From Monoplex corrugatus (taxonomy: Eukaryota > Mollusca > Gastropoda > Littorinimorpha > Ranellidae), in contig CM060307.1 in assembly GCA_030674185.1 (NCBI GenBank), positions 73,404,699 through 73,468,698 of the forward strand: DNA of 64,000 nt, written 5' to 3'. Shown here piece after piece: positions 1 through 12,778 of the stretch. Below the pieces are notes generated by a model. That model was not told the origin of the DNA. It ran no database searches and saw only the letters and a list, made by a program, of their open reading frames with translations. The position numbers were made by a program, and so were the translations under genes. Position 1 is the stretch's first letter. Each line of letters begins with the position of its first letter.

Positions 1-147
1 GTCTAATCAATGATGGCTCTTGTTTTTTCGGAATCTGGTGTCTTGTCTGGACCAGTGGCTGCGTCTTTTTATGTATCGTGTACATGCTTTGTGCATTTCA
101 GAAAGACTGCTCTTGGCATTTGCTGGGTGTAAAGTTTAAGGTTACTT

Positions 148-148
<1 letters not shown>

Positions 149-240
<92 letters not shown>
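149..240. repeat. (CT)n microsatellite
   Basis: Pure run of about 46 CT units. Confidence 0.95.
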
Positions 241-243
<3 letters not shown>

Positions 244-619
244 GCGAGAAAGCAGAAAACCTGCTATTAAGTCTGAGTATCCGTATTGTTCAGACACAAA
301 AACTATAATTATTTCCCCATTTGGTGGTACTAGAAAATACCCAGTACTCAACCAAAACTTAAATCCAATGGGCCTATATAGGAGACTCTATTTCATGCTT
401 TCACTGCTAACGTTCCGGAATAGGTCTATCCGGTAATTGACTTTAAAAAAAAAAAAAATTTATTTTAGGATCATCGTATCCAGGGAGGTTACCTTTGCGC
501 TCACCTTTTCTTTTCGTTTCATTTTTTGCGGCATCTTAATGGCCACAGAAGCTGGCACAGTTTTTTGTTGTTGTTGTTGTTTTGTTGCGTGTGTGTGTTT
601 TTTTTTTTTTCGTTTTTTT

Positions 620-1002
620 TTACAATGTGATAATGAAGATGTCGATGAGGATGATAATCATGATGCAATGGAGTTCCATCTACGATTGAGACTGCATGAC
701 AGGGCTGTACTCTACATTTACTATCATAATATATCTTGGCGTTAACTAGGCCCGAGAGATACAGACACCTGTGGTGCTGGTCAGAAGATTTGAGCCACAC
801 CCTCAGTGACGCATACGTAAAGTGGATGAGCCTCGACTGTGTGGGTCCAGTCTTCCCAATGAGCCCACAGTGCGCCCAACTGTGGGTAGGAGCCGGTTAG
901 AGCCGAAAAATCCCACAATGATCTTTGAAGGTACTAATGGGGATTCGAACGCACAACCTTCCAGTCAGTAGTCCGTTGCGTTAACCACTACACCACGGCG
1001 AC
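620..1002 (-). mobile_element. tRNA-derived SINE, copy 1, about 380 bp
   Basis: Read on the minus strand it begins at 1002 with a tRNA-like head: A box TGGTGTAGTGG (985-995) and B box GTTCGAATCC (941-950). A body of about 290 bp follows and it ends in a T/A-rich run near 620. Copy 2 at 42.7 kb defines the family. Confidence 0.75.
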
Positions 1003-1515
1003 TTGTATCCAGTAACTGACTTGTTTACATATTCAAACTGGATTGACAGGGAGGGTGAGGGTGAGGGTGCTACTTCTCCTTTCCCACCTCCGCCTGTCGT
1101 TGCCAAGTTCTACAATACTGACTGTAACACCCGGTGAAGTAACTGCTCCTCGTCACGCCCTTCACTCTGAAAAGAACTGATAATTTCTGGTCGGGCTGCT
1201 TTCTCACGTAGAAATCTTTTTGGCAACCTGTACTTTTATAGAGAAGACCTGGTTATTGGCCTGTATATTTCTCTAGTCGCGGGCCTCAACGACTCAGTTG
1301 GTTAAACTGTCCCTGTTGCAAAGGCTAATAGGTGTTAGGAATGAATTACATACATTCCTCTCCTCCTCCCCCCCTCACCTCCCACCTTCCTGAGATGGTT
1401 ATTCTTGCCAGCAATGCTACCTTGATGTGTGGAGACTGACGTAAAACGTGTTGAATCAAACTCTTCAGTAGAATTCCCACCTGTCAGTCTGTTTGGACTG
1501 ATGGGGATATCTCAT

Positions 1516-1690
1516 GGAAAAAGAAAGAAAGAAAGGAAGAAAAAACGAACAAACAAAAAAAAGAAAGAAAATAAAAGAAAAAGAAACAAACAAACAAACA
1601 AAAACAAAGTATGATAGAAAAAGAAAGAAAAGAAAAAAAGAAAGAAAGAAAGGAAGGAAGAAAGGAAGGAAGAAAGAATGAAAAAAAAAC
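1516..1690. repeat. Purine-rich (GAAA)/(GGAA) tract
   Basis: Almost only A and G on the + strand, broken by a short AAAC run. The long frames here are low-complexity artefacts. Confidence 0.9.
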
Positions 1691-2525
1691 CATTGCGCGT
1701 GCGGCCTCCATTCTACCCAGCTATAAACGGTCATTTAACCCTGACATTATCATCTTTGCAGAGAGTCTCACGCAAATGGAAAATATGCTGAATGAAATAA
1801 ATGAAAGCAGTTTTAAAAAAAAGTAGGTCTTACAGTAAACTTGAAGAACACAAAAATTACGACCAACAACTACATCGAAGACCTAGACGGAAAAGTGAAG
1901 ATCGAAAATAAAGAGCTAGAAAAGATTGACCACTACATCTACTTAGGCCAACGCATCTCAGCAGAATCCTCCTCCAAAGAGGAAGAAATCAAACGTACGA
2001 TAAGCCTTGGTTGGCAAGCGTTTGGAAGAACAGGTTCGGTTTTCAAGAAAGACTAAATTGCGACTGTCCTGAAACGAAAAGTCTACAACCAATGCATTCT
2101 GCCCACAGACACCTTAGGTGCAGAAACGTGGAATCTAACGAAACTGACTCGCTTTGAAACTAAGAACCATGTAGCGAGCACATGAAAGAATCAGGCTTAG
2201 TATCACCGGGAAAAATCGCAAAACGGCTCAGTGGATCAGAGAAAGAACAAAAGTGCGAGACATCCTGGAAACCATCGACAAATTGAAATGGAACTAGGCA
2301 GGACATCACACCCGGAGAATGGACAATCGTTGGACAACAAAAACCACATCAGGATACCACGAGATGGCACTCGCAGTAACAGTGGAAGACAGAAAACTAG
2401 ATGGAGAGACGACCTAGATGGATTTGACAAGAACCGGAGAGGTCTGCGCACGTCCAACAACGGACTTTCGATGGCTGAAAAAAGAAGTGTTTGTGAAGGT
2501 CTAGCAGCAAGAGATTGGAAATAGA
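1690..2525 (+). mobile_element. 5'-truncated RTE-type LINE, degenerate
   Basis: Frames in succession encode RT C-terminal motifs: DIIIFAESLTQMENMLNEI, then KVGLTVNLK, YIYLGQRIS, EEEIKRTISLGWQAFGRTG and a WNW-AGH-like end near 2290. Several frame breaks show it is dead. It starts beside the purine-rich tract 1516-1690. Confidence 0.72.
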
Positions 2526-2842
2526 CACAAGTATCTTCATAATTCCGACTGCCAAAGGAGTTGAGGTGTTTACCATCTCTCTCCCTCTCTCTCCAACGAA
2601 CTTACGATCATATGACCATTTTTCCTTTGATTCGAAAATGTAGTTGTTCATATCTTTTGTTAGCTCTTGAAAACATAATGTTTAAGCTGTCTCTGTATCT
2701 CAGGTATTCTGGAATGATAACCATGCAGTCTTGGCCGAAATTAATGAAATGATTATAGTAACATGCTGTCTTAACCGACAGTTTTCTCCTATCTTTGAAT
2801 TCACCGAGTTCACCCGGCTAACTACTGAGGTAATAACTCTAC

Positions 2843-2911
<69 letters not shown>

Positions 2912-2997
2912 ACACCCCGTACGCACACACAACACACACCACACACACACACACACACACTCACACACACACACACACACACAACACACACACACAC

Positions 2998-3034
<37 letters not shown>
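2843..3034. repeat. (CA)n microsatellite
   Basis: About 190 bp of CA with a few ACC and AAC interruptions. Confidence 0.95.
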
Positions 3035-3036
<2 letters not shown>

Positions 3037-3184
3037 CAGGACCAACAAAATGGTATCATGCTGTCACATTTTTTTTGTACTGTCTGTTTAATTCAATGAT
3101 TTTTTTTTCAAGAAGGCCCATGACTTCATTGTTCATTCGTTCATTTGTTTGACTGAATGATGATTCCGATTTTAGTTAGACAGG

Positions 3185-3560
3185 CGGTCGGTATAGGATG
3201 TAGTCCGTTCCAGCGAAGTGATTGTAAAAAAAATAATAAAAGTAAAGAAAACAAACGAGACAGTCTTGAAGGAGGCAGACACAAGAACATCATTAATAAA
3301 GAAGATTAGAAAAAGGCAAGCAATGTTTATAGGACATTTTATGAGAAAAGAGAAATTAGAGCATCTGGTCACAACAGGAAAGCTGGAGGGAAAGAGTACA
3401 CTGAGTAGACCCAGGGAGAAAATATTGGACGGACTTGCAGTATGGCTGAGGACAGAGAGGGTGGAAGATGTACTTGCAGCGACAAGGAATAGATTCGTAT
3501 GGAGGGCCATGATGGCCAACGCCATGCGGCAGGGCACATGATGATGATAATGAAATAAAT
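3185..3560 (+). mobile_element. RTE-like LINE 3' end, copy A
   Basis: Encodes [43 protein letters not shown] and WRAMMANAMRQGT before a TGATGATGATAATG tail. Same family as 8518-9795 and 36560-36925. Confidence 0.72.
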
Positions 3561-3769
3561 ACCAAAACCTCTGAAGATCTAGTAGAAGGAAGGGGGGAAG
3601 GAGAAAAAAATCCTTGTCCAATCCTTGATCTCATGCGAGTGTTTTTAGCCACTAGGTCAAACTTCCAAAACGCATGCAATCATTTTGATGGTTTTCAACG
3701 GACTATAATTATTGTTTTTAATTCTGGGTTGCAAGAACACCTGCTGTGATCAAAGCCCTTTGACAGAAA

Positions 3770-3862
3770 AAACAAACCAAACCAAACCAAACAAAAACAA
3801 AAACAAAACAAAACAAACAAAACAAAACAAAACAAAACAAAACAAAACAAAACAAAAACAAC
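3770..3862. repeat. (CAAAA)n array
   Basis: AACCA, then AACAAA/AACAAAAC units. Confidence 0.9.
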
Positions 3863-4157
3863 TTTGTCAATGCTCTGGCCACTGCTGAGGTATAACCTCC
3901 AAATCTCGTCAGCGATTAGGTTTTAATTAAATGAAGGCTTATGACATGACATGCCTTGCTCAATCTGTATCCTGCCATCCCATGATATTTGTGATGTTAG
4001 TGTATATGGAATCATCCGAGCGCTGCAATGTCATTTTGAGAAAATATAAACTAACTGTTTTTGGTACGATTACTTTGATAATATATGTTTTCGTTGGAAA
4101 TAGGCCTTACTGTGACAAGATTACCATACTAATCCACCTTCATGGATTTTGGAACAG

Positions 4158-4249
4158 GCTGCACTGGGTCACAGCAATGCCACTGGGAAAACGATGGTGA
4201 ACACAACATGGACGGCACCCAACAAAAACGTGGGCGATGTGCAATTCAT
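4158..4249 (+). CDS. Reeler-DOMON gene, first visible exon (Reeler core)
   Basis: The exon follows AACAG and ends before GTGAGT, in phase 2. It encodes a HSNATGKT stretch and [14 protein letters not shown], the W-T-A-P and G-x-V-x-F core of Reeler domains. The polypyrimidine tract is weak, so the exact start is less sure than the end. Confidence 0.7.
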
Positions 4250-7200
4250 GTGAGTCCTGTCTACCTACGTTTGAATCTTATTCTTTTTCCAATCCCGCAG
4301 ATGCCTGCATGCATGTTGTTTAGCCCGTACAGTAGCAGACGTTTTGTTGATGTTTTCAGAAGGGGATGAAAAACGAGTCGGATCCGTGTTCCTTCTGGCT
4401 AAAGATCTCACAGCAGTTGAAAATCGTGAAGAGCAGGGCATTGCCCAGCTGCCTTTGTAAAAAAAACAACAACAAAAACAAAACCATTGGAGACGTAGGT
4501 TGATTTCCCAGGTCCCATCTCTTGAAGACCAGATAGCCTTCTCGTCTTTCTGACGTTTTGGTTTAATGAAAATGTGAATATGAATGTGAATTTGAAGCGA
4601 GGAAGAGGGAAGGGCCGCCGCCCTCGTGGTGCTGGCTGGCCCCAGAAAAAGTTAAGGTCTTTGCCACCTCACTCCCCTACGACCCCAGGGTTATGGAATT
4701 ATCTAGGTAGGACCCCACGACCTGGTCAGTTCGTGGGTTTATGTGCAGCCTTAAAGCGTGTGCCGTGATCATTCCGGAGCCTCTCCATATGGCACTTGTG
4801 ATGTTCCGATCTCGGAGACGTCATCTTGAGAAATTGAAACTGAGAGTGAAACTGTTGTTTTGTAGCATACTCCGTCTTCGGAGAGTGTGCATTCTGAGTA
4901 TTTTTGTATTTCCATAAGCCACCAAATAATGACATAGCTTACAAGATGTTTGTGTACGAATCTTGATATTCTGCGTGTGTACCCATACGGAAAGGTTTCG
5001 AACACAAGCAAGTCTGCACATATGTTGACTTGGGAGATTGGGAAAATCTCCATCCTTTACATTTCCCTCTAGGCATTACCCATGTGGGGCGGGTTCGAAC
5101 TCAGACTTATCGATTGGATGTCTAGCATCCTAACCACTTAAGCTTCCTGTACTTTCTTCTTTTCTTTCTGTTGAGTGCATGTCTGTAATTTATGTGAGGT
5201 GTTCTTTGTTTGCTTTCTTGTGTTTTATGTGTGCTATTTTCATTGTTATTATTATGATTACAAAAATATTATTACTGCTACTACCGCTATCATTATTATC
5301 ATTATTATTATTATCACTATTATTATTATTATCGATATCATCATCATCATCATCATTATCATCATCGTCATCGTCGTCGTCGTCATCATCACCATCACCA
5401 TCATCATCATCATCATCATCATCATTATTGTTGTTGTTGTTATCATTATTGTTGTTGTTGTTGCGCCTGTTGTTGTTGACAAAAGGATGATGACGGCTTG
5501 GGTAAGAGGTTACACGCCCTACTGCCTTCCTGTCTTCCCCTTCCCAGTTTGCGTGTGCTTTGTGCCCTTTTGGTGTGGTTGTTGTTTGGTGGTTTGCTAT
5601 GGTGAATGATGAAAGTGCACGCCTTGGTTTGATTCTTGAATGAAGATTTGGCGCATTAGTAGTAGTAGTAGTAGTAGTAGTAGAAGTAGAAGTAGTAGTA
5701 GTAATAGTAGTAGTAGTAGTAGTATTGTTGCTGTTGTTATTATTATTGTTGTTACCATTATCATCATCATCATCATTATTGTTATTATTAATATCATTAT
5801 TATTATTATCATTATTTTGTTATTGCTGGGAGTTGACATGTATTTGCTTTAGATGTGACCAGCTTTGTCTCTCATGCTTTTGTAAAGCGCTTGACCAATT
5901 ACTTACAAGCCAATACTTCGTTATAAATTAAGATATTCACAACTTCTGTGACATTGTATGTGTTTTATGGTTCATCTGCTTTGTTGTTGTTGTTGTTGTT
6001 GTTGTTTGATGCGCTGACATTATATCGTAGAGTAGTAAGGATTAGCTGCAAGACAAGTCTAATGGGACCGAATGTTGCTATCTTTGAGTAATAAAGTGTT
6101 TTGAGGTTTGAGGGAGACAAAAAGCAGTTTGAAGTTTTGAAGACTATCGCACCCGTTATATACAATCTTTTTTTTAGCATGCACATCTCCCATCTGTTAG
6201 TTTTCTATCCCACAAAGTCCCATATGACGGGACTTATGAAACACTAAGCTGACACCTCCAGAAAGCGTTAAGATGAGCAACAAAAAAGGACAGATTTTTC
6301 GACTATGCGTTTAATTTAACACGTGTGTGTTGTGCTAAATAAGCCTATATGTATATTACCTGCAGTGGGGTTTCTTTGGATTTTAACCAGAAATGCTCGT
6401 GTGCTGTTATTGTTTTGTTGTTGTTGATGATGTTATCATGATGATGATGATGATGATGATCATTGTAAATAGATTACTGTTGTTAATATTGTTATGATTA
6501 TCATCATTGTGATTAAGATTGTTAGTGTTATTATTATTATCATTCTTATTGTCATCATCATCTTCTTCGTTTCAGACTCACTGTGGTGCAAAGGGAGGTG
6601 ATATTCTGGTACAGGATTCCATTCACTTTGCAAGCAGAGACCGCAGAAGGAGTGATTGGTCCAAACTACACGGTAGGAAGAACTACAGTTTTCATAGTTC
6701 ATCAATTTTTTTCCCTCTGCAATGCAACACCCAGTTATGCCTACATTTCCCCACTCCTACAGTTTTCAGTTCATCAGTTTTGTTTTCTCTGCAATGCAAC
6801 ATCCAATTATATTTCCCCACTTCTACAGTTTTCACAGTTCATCAATTTTGTATTCTCTGCAATGCAACACCCAGTTATGCCTACACTTCCTAACTTCAGA
6901 TTTTCCTTAAGAGATAAAAACAGTATGCAGACATTTAGTTGGCAATGCTCTGTTTAAATCCATATATACTATTCTATTTAAAATCATATTTTGTTTGTTT
7001 TACTGCCTTCAAAATGCACTCCATCCTTTCAGACTGGATATGCTTTACCAACACGTATGTTATAGCTGAAAGTCCCGACTTAATGGAGTAACATCATACG
7101 CTCACGACTAGTACAAAACAGATCTATGAATACACTTTAGTGTTTCCATTTATTAATCCCATGACTATACGGTCTTTTATCTATTCATTTGTTTCTCTGT

Positions 7201-7575
7201 TTTCCTTTATTATCATGAATTATCATCATCATTATTATGTCATAGGTGCCCCCATTGTCAGTGTCAACAACAGAAGCCCCAGACTGGTCAGAATGCCAGA
7301 AAACCAAGGCTTGCTGGTTGGTACCAGAACCAAACAATGCCAACTGCACTGGACAGGACTGTCGTGCTGCCTTGTCATACCGCAAAGTGGATGACAAGTT
7401 TGTCTTCGAAATGAGTCTTAAAAAACAGGACAACTACATCGCTGTTGGCTTCTCTGACGATAAGCTCATGGTAGGCAACGAGTTACTGATCGTCTGCGTA
7501 TTCATGTTTGGAAATTCGAACTATACTGTGTACGAAGTATGTGCGTGCGTGGGAGGAGTGGAGGGGGGGGGGAGC

Positions 7576-7610
<35 letters not shown>

Positions 7611-7978
7611 CATGTGTGTGTGAGTGGTGGATGGGTTATATTGTGTTTATAGTATGTGCGTGGTGTGGTGCATGTGGGTGTGGGTGTGACATTGTGTATG
7701 TGACGGATGGGGTATATTGTGTTTGTAGAGTATGTGCGTGTGTTGGAAGGAGGGAGAGGTGTGCAGATGTGTGTGACATGTGTCAGAGTGTTGGATAGGG
7801 TAGGGGTCAGTGTCTGTGAGTGTTTTATGTGTCTCCTGCTCCATTTGTGTAGGTGTATACATGTGTGTGTATGTGCGTGTGCGTGCGCATGTGTGTATGT
7901 ACGTGCATGTGCGTGTGTGTGTGTCTCTCTCTTGATCCGTTTTGAATGAGTGTGTGTGTTTGTTTGTTTGTTTGTTTG

Positions 7979-8076
<98 letters not shown>

Positions 8077-8833
8077 CAAATCTATCCTCTGTTTTTGTTA
8101 TATCCTCGTTTCATACTGAATGTAAATACGTGCACAGAAAGAGAGAGCGAGGGAGGGGGGGGGGGACAGAGAGAGAGAGAGAGATAGAGACAGAGAGACG
8201 GAGAGAGGCAGAGAGAGACAGAGAGAGACAGAGAGACAGAGAGACAGAGACAGAGAGAGAGAGAGAGAAAAAGAGAGACAGAGAGAGACAGAGATGTAAG
8301 AGAAATAAATCATTCTGATATAGCCTGATTCACAGGCTTTGTACTCACCGCGCATTATACTTTTACAAGACACTGAGTGTACATAAAACACAGAAACATT
8401 GTCACACATAAACACACACACACATCGGAATTTGCACATTCATGTGTATAGTGGTGCAGACAAACAAAAGAGTACAAACGACGTCTTACTGTGATCATTT
8501 TTGGATTTTCTCCATCATATGGCATCAGTAAAGAAGGATGGGAAAGGACAGGCAACATTTATAGGCCATTTTATGAGTAAGGGGGGGGGGGGGGGGTTGG
8601 AGCACCTTGTCACAACAGGAAAGCTGGAGGGAAAGACAGCACCAGGTAGACCCAGGGAGAAGATATTGGACGGACTTGCGGAGTGGCTGAAGACAAATAA
8701 TAATAATAATAATAATCACAATATTTATATAGCGCAAAATCTTGATTAAAATCAAATCTAAGCGCTGAAACACACACACACGCACACACACGCACACACA
8801 CGCACGCACGCACGCACACACACGCACACACAC

Positions 8834-8902
<69 letters not shown>

Positions 8903-11579
8903 GCTATAAATGGGGAGAAAGAATAAGAGCAATGGAAAATTATAGAGAGCATATTATATACAATTATATATTGCAATGTGAGTCCCCTCCGAGTGGAGAC
9001 AGGCTGCAGAGGGGATTGAGTGAGGTCAGGATTTTATGCAGAGGAGAAAAGGTGAGTTTTGAGAGCGGACTTGAAGGAGACAAAAGTAGGTTGCTGATGG
9101 ACTGAGAGAGGAAGTTTGTTCCAGGAGAGCGGACCAAAACAGAGAAGGCTCGTGGACCATAGGTTAGTGGTGGAAAGCGAAAAGTCAGAGGATCGGAGGC
9201 AGAGCGGAGGGTACGTGAGGGAACATAGATCTCAGTAGGCTTGACAGGTAATCGGGGGCTGCGTTATTGAGGCTTTTGTAGCACATGGTGTCTAGTTTGT
9301 ACTGTATGCGCTTTGATACAGGGAGCCAGTGAAGTTGTGCCAGGAGAGGAGATATGTGGTCAGCTTTTTTCTTTTTGAGTATAGGCGTGCAGCATTGTTT
9401 TGAATGCGCTGTAGGATGTGAGTGGTGGAGGCAGGAAGACCGGACAGGAGTGAATTGCAATAGTCAATGCGAGACATTATGAAGGAGAGAACGAGTTTTG
9501 CAGTTGTTTCGACAGAGAGATACTTCCTGATCAGGCTTATACGATGGAGGTGATAGTAGCAAGATCTGGCAGTTTGAGAAACAAAGTTGTTCATGGAGAG
9601 GGTAGAGTCAATGCAGACACCAAGGTTTTTAGCGAATCAGAAATTGGGACTGATGTGTTACATAATGGGAGAGAAAGAGGAGGCAGCTGAGAAAGTTTCT
9701 GACGGGTGGAAGAGGTGCTTGAGTCAACAAGGGATGAAACAGATGGAAGGCCATGATCACCAACGCCACGTGGCAAGGCACCTGATGATGATGATGATGG
9801 CATCGGTGCATAAGGAATGTATGCCAAGTGTGTTTATGCTGTCTAGAGGAACTGAGACTGACAGTAGCCATACATACACACTTATACATGTATGCACGTC
9901 ATAAACGTATACATACATGAATGACTCCACCAAGAAAAGTTAAGGAGAATGAATACAGACCTATGTTAAATAAGAGTAATGATGTGTGCATGACCCATTA
10001 TTCCATATGGTTTATTCTTATTGTTGCTTAAAGCCCAGCCGACTGCGTAGAGCCATATCAGGGCTATAAGTGTTTCAACACACACAGTCCTTCAACAGAT
10101 AAAAAAAAAGGAACAGAAAATCAAGTACACATAGCAACGAATTCGCGCACATATTGTAAGGAGATGCCCCTGGTGTTGACCACTCCGTCCAATTTATCAC
10201 TCAGGGGATTTAAAAAACATACCTGACTACAAATTTAAACATAACTAATGACACTAATTACCTGGAATTGCTTCTATGTATCTCATTTTCCTAAAGCCAA
10301 AAATGCACTTAATATATGTACCCAATTATCAATCTTAAGAGAAAGCATGTAAGACTTTATTGAACACATACAGGTGAATGGACCAGCAAGGTAGAAAATG
10401 ATAGGGAGAAAAGACAGAAAGCAAAGGAACAAGGCAGAAACAAAGATAGTGACAGAAAATAGGAAATTTCTAGCACAGAATTTCCAGAGGGTGGGGATAC
10501 CATTTATACTGAAAGAGCTCCAGGCATCCCCACAGAGGGGATTCCACATGGTGATGGATGTTGCGACATGTGTTGAAGAAGAGCAGTGCCATGGGTATGA
10601 TCTGTGTTGTACAGGGTGATGATCACACAGTGATGTGCACTGCCAACAGCGGCCATGCGTCGGTGCAAGAAGGACACAACGTCCAACTACCTACCTACAA
10701 ATTCTCTAACAGACAATTCACGGTCAGTACCATTACCATTTTGTTTAAATAATCATTTCAGTATAGTACGGTGATTGAATAATTGGTTGGGGGTGGGAAA
10801 TGGGGGTAGGGGTGGGGGTGGGAAGGGGTTGAAAAGTGGGGATAAGCAGTTATTTTCAAATCTTGAAGAATGGGGTGGGATGTGGATATAAAGTTGGGAT
10901 CCGTGATGTAATTTTCAAATCCCCGTTCCTGAATACAGGGAAGATTAACTCAGATAAGTTCTTTTTCTCACACGTGCACACGCTTGAAATTGTATCTTTA
11001 CAGAGTGCTGAGCTGAATAGGAATGCTATTTGCATAGCCCGTCATAGTGGTGGAGGAAATAGAATTGAAAAGTAACTAAACAGTCTGATAAGAAAGAATG
11101 CTAGCATGCCTCCATTAATGAAAAACAAAAAAACAAAAAACAAAACAAAAACAAAACAAAACAAAAAACGTCAGGGACACATACACATAAAATGTAACCA
11201 ATAAATACAAAGGGAGATCTACACATAAAATGTAATCAATAAATATGGTAATTGTCAAACCTGAGAATACAACTTGAATTTTGAATAGAATTTGTCGATA
11301 TGATTTGGGCCCCCTTTTCCAGGATCAGACTAGGAAAACTATTAGACCTGAAAATGACATAAATGGAACTGTTGGAAGTTTTGTCTTATGATTTGTTTGC
11401 ATACCAGGCACTATATTAAGGGCAACGTTCATTAAATTTGCCGTAAAAGACAACCTACGACCTATGTTATGTTAAAGTGGCATTACCATTCTGAAAACCT
11501 CAAGCTGCAAACCAAACAAATGAAAAAAAGATGCATACATACATGTATACGAGGACACAGTGCTCGACTGTGTCACATA

Positions 11580-11614
<35 letters not shown>

Positions 11615-12729
11615 GACAGGGGTTAGGTTAGAGAAGAGCCAACTTCAGTAGGGTTTTAAGAGAGGGTGGTTTTCTCACTTTTTGTTATTGTTGATGATAA
11701 ATCGTTACTGTCAACTTTAACAATGGTTCACAAAATCTCTTGGTTCAAAATATTCAGGAACCAGAAAAACACGATAACAAAATCAGTAACGCCATTTTAA
11801 TACAAGACAAGACAGGCGCAAATTTTCGGCCAACTGGCCTTTGTCAAGCATGAATGTAAGATCACAAGCGTTCTGATTCTATTTTCGTGTTTTTCTGGTT
11901 CCTGTTTGCTTGAATGCGGGCAGTCGTACTTGTTTTGGATTTCAAAATATACAATTATTCCTTCAACACGTTTTTCTCCTCCCTTTCAGAGAGGGTGTCT
12001 GATCTAGTGGTGGGGCAGGTGGATGGCCGTACGTACTGCAAGTTTACAGCTGTATCAGTACTGCGTAGTGTTGTTGGCAACATGACGAGACCATTCGATC
12101 TGAACAAGCAGTACTACTTGTTCCTGGCCTGGGGACCCGTCTATAATGGTATGCTTAATTTCGCTCTCATTTGTGTCATTTTGTACAAGCAGTAATTTGC
12201 TTTTTACCCATTAGTTTATTTGATATTAGCACGAACTGTCTTTGATACACATCATAACGTACAGGGGGTGGGGTGGGGGGGGGGGGGGGGAAGAGATGTG
12301 TGGAAAACATTACAATATACAATGTTTATGTGTAACTGTGTATATGTGTGTGTAACTGTAACAACAAAAAATATCATTTTTGGAATAGTGTAGATTGATA
12401 CCAATACCCAATTCTGATCCATTTGATGAACAAAGGGTACCGTTCAGTCTCAAGCAAACAATATGGCCCGCTTTGTAACAGGAAAAAACTAGAGCTGATT
12501 CTAAGAATACACTTTGTTGTTAACTCTTTGAGGCCTGCACCCTACCCAACCAACTGCAGAAACTTAACCCTTTGACTCCCTCACCCTGTCCGCCAGCTTC
12601 CTGCGGGAAGCTGGCGAATAGGTTGAGGGAGTCAAAAGGGTTAAGTTTCTGTTTTGCTAGCGTAGTTGACAATACAGGATGCTGGTGGGCAGGGTGAGGG
12701 AGTCAAAGGGTTAAAAAACAATGTTATGA

Positions 12730-12778
<49 letters not shown>

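Larger units (their letters stand above)
8518..9795 (+). mobile_element. RTE-like LINE 3' end, copy B, split by an L2-like LINE
   Basis: 8518-8696 encodes ATFIGHFM...[13 protein letters not shown] and [15 protein letters not shown]. The matching continuation (GTGGAAGAGGTGCTTGAG...GGAAGGCCATGATCACCAACGCCAC) resumes at about 9700 and ends in (GAT)n at 9785. The gap is the minus-strand LINE. Confidence 0.72.

Noticed and set aside
149..351. Ser/Leu- and Arg/Glu-repeat frames in the (CT)n tract
   Set aside because: They are direct translations of a dinucleotide repeat, with no start context or splice signals.
941..1002. Functional tRNA gene
   Set aside because: A and B boxes are present, but the acceptor and anticodon stems do not pair well and a SINE body is attached.
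1465..1734. Phe/Leu-rich frame on the minus strand
   Set aside because: Translation of the purine-rich GAAA tract, not a membrane protein.
2731..3099. His-Thr and Cys-Val repeat frames
   Set aside because: CA/GT microsatellite translated on both strands; the same pattern recurs at every such array in the window.
4370..4460. Additional coding exon ([24 protein letters not shown])
   Set aside because: Follows an acceptor-like TTTTCAG, but the frame ends in TAA within the A-rich run and would break the phase between the two confirmed Reeler exons.
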